Positions 10,160-13,330 of a DNA stretch of 13,330 bases are shown here, one piece after another. How positions within the stretch are numbered: the first letter of the stretch is position 1; each line of letters starts with the position of its first letter. The notes beneath the pieces are model-generated. The model was not told the origin of the DNA and ran no database searches. It worked only from the letters and a program-made list of their open reading frames with translations. The stretch covers positions 1 to 13,330 of the forward strand of contig CAZDXQ010000073.1 of the NCBI GenBank assembly GCA_964509545.1, given 5' to 3'. Source of the DNA: JADJWR01 sp964509545. GTDB taxonomy: Bacteria; Pseudomonadota; Gammaproteobacteria; Burkholderiales; Burkholderiaceae_F. The translations under genes were made by a program, and so were the position numbers.

Positions 10160-10506
10160 GCTTCGTTGCCTTCGTGCTGGTTGCCTGCGGCGTGCTGCTG
10201 CTGCTGGTGGCGGCGGCGGGCCTGTTTCTGCTGCCCGATGCGCTGGCCCGTCAGCACGCGGCAACCAAGTCCGGCACGCTTGCGCTGGGGCTCATCCTGA
10301 TCGGAGCGGCACTTTACGGCGGCAATGTGCAGTGGGCCTGGCGCGTCGCGGCCATCCTCGTGATGCTGGTCGTCACGCTGCCGGTGGCCTCGCACATGCT
10401 GGCCCGCGCGGCAGCACGTCACGGCTATTCGGCGGCCGAACTCGAGACAGCGCCCGACGCGCAGCCCGATGCGGGCGCGGCCGGGCGCGCCGGCGTCCGG
10501 CAGTGA
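10156..10506 (+). CDS. mrpG: MrpG subunit of Na+/H+ antiporter (set 2)
   Basis: A 116-aa MrpG/PhaG family protein with three hydrophobic helices. The conserved loop LPDALARQHAATKSGTLALG corresponds to RLHGPTKATTLG of set 1. About 30 carboxy-terminal residues are hydrophilic and rich in Ala, Asp and Gly, and are probably disordered. The ATG overlaps the mrpF stop, with GGGAG about five bases upstream. It is the last gene of the plus-strand array; a large stem-loop begins 6 nt after its stop. Confidence 0.92.
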   Translation: MSFVAFVLVACGVLLLLVAAAGLFLLPDALARQHAATKSGTLALGLILIGAALYGGNVQWAWRVAAILVMLVVTLPVASHMLARAAARHGYSAAELETAPDAQPDAGAAGRAGVRQ

Positions 10507-10511
10507 GCGAC

Positions 10512-10564
10512 GGTGCGTGCTGCGCGGCCGTGCAACTGCGCGTCGTAGGGCCGCAGCACGCGCC
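10512..10564 (+). terminator. Large GC-rich stem-loop after the mrp array
   Basis: The arms are 10512-10529 and 10549-10564: GCGTGCTGCG + GCC on the left pairs with GGCCGCAGCACGC on the right, extended outward by a T-G wobble and two G-C pairs. This makes about 16 pairs with one 2-nt bulge (10525-10526) and a 19-nt loop. It starts 6 nt after the mrpG stop, the place for a transcript end. No T-run follows, so it is not a standard intrinsic terminator; it could instead stabilise the 3' end of the mRNA or mark a Rho-dependent end. Confidence 0.5.
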
Positions 10565-10596
10565 ACGACCCAGCCTCTCGCCCTTGAGGTCGTTGA

Positions 10597-10624
10597 GCAC
10601 GGCGTCGCCGTCGCCCCGCCGTGC
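10597..10624. repeat. Short inverted repeat in the convergent spacer
   Basis: A perfect 7-bp inverted repeat, GCACGGC (10597-10603) and GCCGTGC (10618-10624), with a 14-nt loop. It is the second stem-loop between the convergent mrp and acetyltransferase genes. In DNA this GC-rich it could occur by chance. Confidence 0.3.
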
Positions 10625-10743
10625 CCGCAATGTTCCGGTGGAAAGGCGCCCGGCTTGCAGCAGATCACGCCTGCGCCATCAGGCTTGGATGATGTGGCGC
10701 GACGTACGAGGGAGAGCGTCACCGCTTGCTGCGCAACGACTTG

Positions 10744-10767
10744 CCTGCGTCGCGCCCGCGACGCGGG
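10744..10767 (-). terminator. Stem-loop after the acetyltransferase gene
   Basis: A hairpin with a 7-bp perfect core (GCGTCGC, 10747-10753, with GCGACGC, 10758-10764) around a GCCC loop. It is extended by one wobble and two C-G pairs to about ten pairs. It lies 15 nt past the stop codon of the minus-strand acetyltransferase gene. There is no T-run on either side, so termination is plausible by position only. Confidence 0.4.
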
Positions 10768-10781
10768 TGGCGCCGGATCGC

Positions 10782-11579
10782 TCAGAGCGCCAGCACGACA
10801 CGCACCGTGTCGCGGTCTTCGGGATCGCGCTTCTGGGCGAAACCGAGCTGGCGGGCGAACTTCAGCATCGGCGAATTGGTCGCCAGCACGAAACCTTCCA
10901 TCGTCTGCAGGCCGCGCACGCGCGCGATGCCGATCAGCGTGTGCATCAGGATCCCGGCCAGCCCCGTTCCGTGCCAGCCATCGTCGAGCGCGACCGCGAA
11001 CTCGCAGCCGCATCCTGTGTCATCGACGATGTAGCGGACCACGCCCACTTCGATCTGCCTGCCGTCGCGCTCGACAGTGGCGACCAGCGCCACGTGGCGC
11101 AGCTGGTCGACCTCGGTCAGGTAGTGCAGTTTGCGTTCCGGCAGTTCCTTGATCGTCGCCATGAAGCGCTGGTAGCGCGTCTCGGTCGACAGGTGGCGGA
11201 CGAAGTCCGCCTCCATCGGCAAATCGTCGGGGCGCATCGGCCGCACCGTCACCGTAGTGCCGTTGACCAGGTGCTGCGCGCTCGGCAGTGGCACCGCGCC
11301 TTGCGTCGGCGGCGGCATCGGCCTGCCCGCAGCTTCGGTGCGCTTCGCCGCGACGTAGGCAACGATCGAATCGAGCGAGGTCAGCCGCTCATGGTCAACT
11401 TCGGCGATGTCGATACCAAGCCGCGTCTGCAACCCGGCAACGACGTTGATCCAGTCGATCGAATCGAGGTCAACCTGCCGGCGCAGCGGTCGGTCGGCGC
11501 GCAGACTGCGCAGGTCGGTCTCGGGCGCGATCGATGCGATCGTCGCCAGCACGGCAGCACGGATGTCGTCTTTGTTCAC
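10782..11579 (-). CDS. Acyl-carrier-like domain fused to GNAT acetyltransferase
   Basis: A 265-aa two-domain soluble protein. Residues 1-80 look like an acyl carrier domain: helical, with DLDSIDWINVV, where Ser40 in the D-S-I motif would take a 4'-phosphopantetheine arm. A Pro-rich linker follows at about 81-108. Residues 109-265 are a GNAT fold: VTVRPMRPDDLPMEADFVR at the start, and the acetyl-CoA loop in DGWHGTGLAGILMHTL (the usual Q/R-x-x-G-x-G/A pattern with His first). The end is typical, with NSPMLKFARQLGF. The start is GTG at 11579, which gives the carrier domain its normal amino end; the frame is open further upstream only as a shadow of the next gene. The ribosome-binding site is weak (GAAAG). 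The likely role is acyl or acetyl transfer onto an unknown amine, perhaps a protein lysine, with the carrier domain delivering or sensing acyl groups. The domain calls are firm; the role is inference. A 142-nt spacer separates it from the upstream gene. Confidence 0.85.
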   Translation of the reverse strand: MNKDDIRAAVLATIASIAPETDLRSLRADRPLRRQVDLDSIDWINVVAGLQTRLGIDIAEVDHERLTSLDSIVAYVAAKRTEAAGRPMPPPTQGAVPLPSAQHLVNGTTVTVRPMRPDDLPMEADFVRHLSTETRYQRFMATIKELPERKLHYLTEVDQLRHVALVATVERDGRQIEVGVVRYIVDDTGCGCEFAVALDDGWHGTGLAGILMHTLIGIARVRGLQTMEGFVLATNSPMLKFARQLGFAQKRDPEDRDTVRVVLAL

Positions 11580-11721
11580 TCGCCGCTTTCGTCTTCGCGC
11601 CCGCCTGCCGATTCGGCACGGCGCGCCGCCGCAGTTTAGGCGCGCGGCGCAGGCGACGAGCAATGCGCCGGGCCGCCAACCGCCAAGCGCGTTGCACGCC
11701 TTTTTGGGCGATCCCGCATCT

Positions 11722-12801
11722 CTATCGAATCGCGGCGCGGCCGACGATATCGTCGAGCGCGAACAACGACCACTGGCTGCCCGGTCCGTTGCGGCACATG
11801 CCGAAGCGGAACGGAATGGCGTCTCGGCCGGGGAAGGAAAAGCGCAGGTCGCGGTACCAGACGCAGGTTTCGTCGCCGCCGGCGTCGACACGGTGAACCA
11901 GCGGATACATCGCGAACCAGCGGAAGAACGCGAAGTCCGGGTGCTGCCAGACCTCGTGCGCCAGCGCCCGTTCGCCGTCGCCGAACTTGGGCAGGCGCTC
12001 CCAGCGGGCCATCGCGAGTGGCTGGTAGGGGGCGGAAAGGCGGCGGATGATGCTGTCGCCTTCGCCGGCGGCCAACGGTGCGCTCCGCCGCGTGTTGACG
12101 TGGGCGACGTGGTACGCGTCGCCGTCGAAGACGAAAACGGTCCAGTTAAATGGCGAGGCCGGCCGCGGCGAGGCGTCGATCCTCGCCGCGGCGATGCCAT
12201 TGCGTTCGGCCCAGGCGCGGGCGAACTCGATCGCCTCGCTCTTGCCGGTCAGGCTGACGCCGACCCACAGCGGCAGAGCCGCCAGTGCCAGTACCGCCGG
12301 CAGGCGTGAGCGGGGCAGCAGCGCCGAGGCGGCAAGCCCGACGACGAGGATGCCGCTCAGAACGAGGTCAATGATGAAAGTCGAGCCAATGCCGAAACGC
12401 GCATTCGACAGCGGCGCCAGCTGCATGGTGCCGAATTGAGTGATCCAGTCGCCGACGATGTGAATGCCAATCGCCGCAGCGGCGATCCAGGCGTAGCGGC
12501 GCAGGCCGGCGCGATGGCGGAAGGCGAGCGCTGCCAGCGCGCCCAGGAGCAGCGACCACAGCGGCAGCATGACGAGCGAGTGGGTGACGCCGCGATGGCC
12601 GCGCAGGTGGGCGAGGTCGGACACATACTTCAGCACGAAGTCGCTGTCCGGGAACGCGGCGGCCACGGTGCCGAGCGCAACCGCCTGCCATGCGGGAATC
12701 GCCGGGCCGAAGACGCGCGGCGCGGCGGCAGCGCCGGGTTGCGACGGCGTCAGCGCACGGGCCAGCAGGGCGTCCGAAAAGGCGTGGGTCAGCGTGTCCA
12801 T
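11722..12801 (-). CDS. YdjM/DUF457-type membrane-bound putative metal-dependent hydrolase
   Basis: A 359-aa inner-membrane protein of the YdjM/DUF457 (PF04307-type) family, annotated as putative metal-dependent hydrolases. The biochemical function is not well established. The amino end MDTLTHAFSDALLAR carries His6. FPDSDF (Asp52, Asp54), HRGVTHS (His69, His74) and HIVGDW (His114, Asp118) give the His/Asp set expected for metal binding. Four to five hydrophobic segments lie between about 36 and 182 (AWQAVALGTVAAAF, LVMLPLWSLLLGALAALAF, YAWIAAAAIGIHIVG, FIIDLVLSGILVVGLAASA, VLALAALPLWVGV). A hydrophilic carboxy half follows, probably on one face of the membrane. The ATG at 12801 begins the standard family amino end, though no good ribosome-binding site precedes it. 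It is read in the same direction as the acetyltransferase gene downstream and might share its transcript. Confidence 0.85.
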   Translation of the reverse strand: MDTLTHAFSDALLARALTPSQPGAAAAPRVFGPAIPAWQAVALGTVAAAFPDSDFVLKYVSDLAHLRGHRGVTHSLVMLPLWSLLLGALAALAFRHRAGLRRYAWIAAAAIGIHIVGDWITQFGTMQLAPLSNARFGIGSTFIIDLVLSGILVVGLAASALLPRSRLPAVLALAALPLWVGVSLTGKSEAIEFARAWAERNGIAAARIDASPRPASPFNWTVFVFDGDAYHVAHVNTRRSAPLAAGEGDSIIRRLSAPYQPLAMARWERLPKFGDGERALAHEVWQHPDFAFFRWFAMYPLVHRVDAGGDETCVWYRDLRFSFPGRDAIPFRFGMCRNGPGSQWSLFALDDIVGRAAIR

Positions 12802-13061
12802 GGAAACGTCAATGCAGGCCGCATGCGCCGAAAACCGGCGTCACAACGGGTCCGGACGACCGGCACCGTCCGGCGACGTGAAAGCTCTCATCAGACCGGC
12901 GTCCGCCGGCCGGGTTCACGCCGCCGGCTGCGGGATTGTGCGGGTTGACGAGTGGCGCGACCGTGCGGCCGTGCCGTTGCCCGCAGCACCCGCGGCGGGG
13001 AGGCCGATGGAGTTGTTGAACCGAATCGGCATGGCACCGCCCGTCATGCTCGCAATCCGCA

Positions 13062-13075
13062 GCGCCAAAGGGCGC
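13062..13075 (-). terminator. Small hairpin after the putative receptor-gene remnant
   Basis: GCGCC (13062-13066) and GGCGC (13071-13075) pair around a 4-nt loop. It lies 11 nt past the stop codon of the possible minus-strand remnant at 13087-13134. No T-run follows. The position fits the old end of a gene, but a 5-bp GC stem is common by chance here. Confidence 0.2.
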
Positions 13076-13086
13076 GCCCGGCTGCC

Positions 13087-13134
13087 TCAGGTGTGCTCGC
13101 GGTAGAACTCCATCGCACCCCGGCGCAGTGGCAC
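13087..13134 (-). pseudogene. Possible carboxy-terminal remnant of a TAXI-type TRAP solute receptor
   Basis: On the minus strand this reads VPLRRGAMEFYREHT and then a TGA. It resembles the usual carboxy end of TAXI-family TRAP transporter binding proteins, which from memory end like PLHPGA-R-YYRE. Upstream residues in the same frame (ATQTESSRRDE in reverse order) do not look like that family, and a stop interrupts the frame near 13210. So at most the last 15 residues survive, with a break near 13135-13140. The match is short and rests on memory; chance is a real alternative. Confidence 0.3.
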
Positions 13135-13177
13135 GCGCGCTGTCGCTTGAGTCTCTGAACTCCTTCGGTCTTCAACG

Positions 13178-13208
13178 GCGCGTTGCGTGACTGTTTGCGC
13201 AACAGCGC
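13178..13208. repeat. Ten-pair stem-loop with one bulged A
   Basis: GCGCGTTGCG (13178-13187) pairs with CGCAAC + GCGC (13198-13203 and 13205-13208), with one unpaired A at 13204 and a 10-nt loop. It is the most stable-looking structure in the gene-free right end. It could end a transcript from either side or be a remnant of a mobile sequence; neither is shown. Confidence 0.4.
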
Positions 13209-13272
13209 GTCAATTCTCCGCAGGTCCACGTTTCTTGATCGTTGGCTCGCCTCAAGGCCCTTCTTGCGGCGG

Positions 13273-13308
13273 ATTGTTATTCTATTTCTCTTTCAATAGA
13301 TCAATAAT
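13273..13308. repeat. AT-rich imperfect 14-bp inverted repeat
   Basis: ATTGTTATTCTATT (13273-13286) and AATAGATCAATAAT (13295-13308) are inverted copies matching at 11 of 14 positions, plus a G-T pair if read as RNA, around an 8-nt pyrimidine-rich spacer. The stretch is sharply AT-rich against its surroundings. An ATG follows at 13313 (six codons to the edge), and the minus strand carries an 11-codon mini-frame (13314-13282) over the same repeat. It may be an operator or promoter region for a gene beyond the window; the gene itself is not visible. Confidence 0.4.
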
Positions 13309-13330
13309 AGTCATGTCTCAACCGATGGCA

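Larger units (their letters stand above)
12802..13330. other. Gene-free stretch with hairpins and an AT-rich right end
   Basis: No intact gene can be supported in these 529 bases; the open frames are short and of shadow-like composition. The left 280 bases are very GC-rich and include a near-palindrome at 12896-12909 (CCGGCG, 2 nt, CGCCGG) and a 6-bp inverted repeat at 13003-13008 and 13025-13030. A possible gene remnant, two hairpins and an AT-rich inverted repeat are listed separately. The promoter of the minus-strand hydrolase gene must lie in the left part, but I see no convincing -35/-10 pair. Confidence 0.6.

Noticed and set aside
11580..12200. Upstream extension of the acyl-carrier/GNAT frame to 12200.
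   Set aside because: The added part lies opposite frames of the YdjM-type gene and has shadow composition; the GTG at 11579 begins the carrier domain exactly.
13044..13229. A 61-codon minus-strand GTG frame beginning VDLRRIDALLRK.
   Set aside because: There is no recognisable family, its carboxy half is the wrong frame across the possible receptor remnant, and there is no clear ribosome-binding site.
12802..13330. A tRNA, CRISPR array or insertion-sequence end in the gene-free stretch.
   Set aside because: I found no cloverleaf, no regularly spaced direct repeats, and no transposase frame or paired terminal repeats.

Overview
The window is GC-rich (roughly two thirds GC by eye) and densely coded, and it looks like a proteobacterial chromosome. 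The gene types (Mrp antiporters, a YdjM/DUF457 membrane protein beginning MDTLTHA, an acyl-carrier/GNAT fusion) make a betaproteobacterium, perhaps Rhodocyclales-like, my best guess. That placement is inference from family memory, not a search.

Positions 1-10506 are two complete-looking, non-identical Mrp (Sha/Mnh/Pha) cation/proton antiporter gene sets in tandem on the plus strand. Set 1 (1-4942) is mrpA'-C-D-E-F-G. Its first gene is cut by the left edge and carries MrpA and MrpB fused in one polypeptide (a 'group 2' layout). Set 2 (5013-10506) is mrpA-B-C-D-E-F-G with A and B as separate genes ('group 1' layout). Almost every junction is an overlapping or directly abutting stop/start. The only clear gaps are 33 nt between mrpA' and mrpC of set 1, and 70 nt between the two sets. 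Mrp complexes are multi-subunit inner-membrane secondary antiporters that exchange cytoplasmic Na+ (or K+) for external protons. MrpA and MrpD are homologues of complex I NuoL/M/N, MrpC is a homologue of NuoK, and the small subunits E, F and G complete the complex. Both MrpD proteins keep the transmembrane glutamate at position 137 and a transmembrane lysine near 220, so both sets look functional. Set 2 is unusual in two ways: its MrpA lacks about 20 amino-terminal residues (the first helix) and its MrpE is only 113 aa.

Positions 10507-10781 are a convergent intergenic spacer with three GC-rich stem-loops. Two minus-strand genes follow. One is a 265-aa protein (10782-11579, GTG start) with an acyl-carrier-like domain fused to a GNAT acetyltransferase domain. 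The other is a 359-aa YdjM/DUF457-type membrane-bound putative metal-dependent hydrolase (11722-12801). Neither has an obvious functional link to the antiporters.

Positions 12802-13330 hold no intact gene. They contain several inverted repeats, a possible 15-residue remnant of the carboxy end of a TAXI-type TRAP solute receptor (minus strand, 13087-13134), and an AT-rich stretch at the far right with an imperfect 14-bp inverted repeat next to the window edge. I saw no tRNA, rRNA, CRISPR array, insertion sequence or phage gene.
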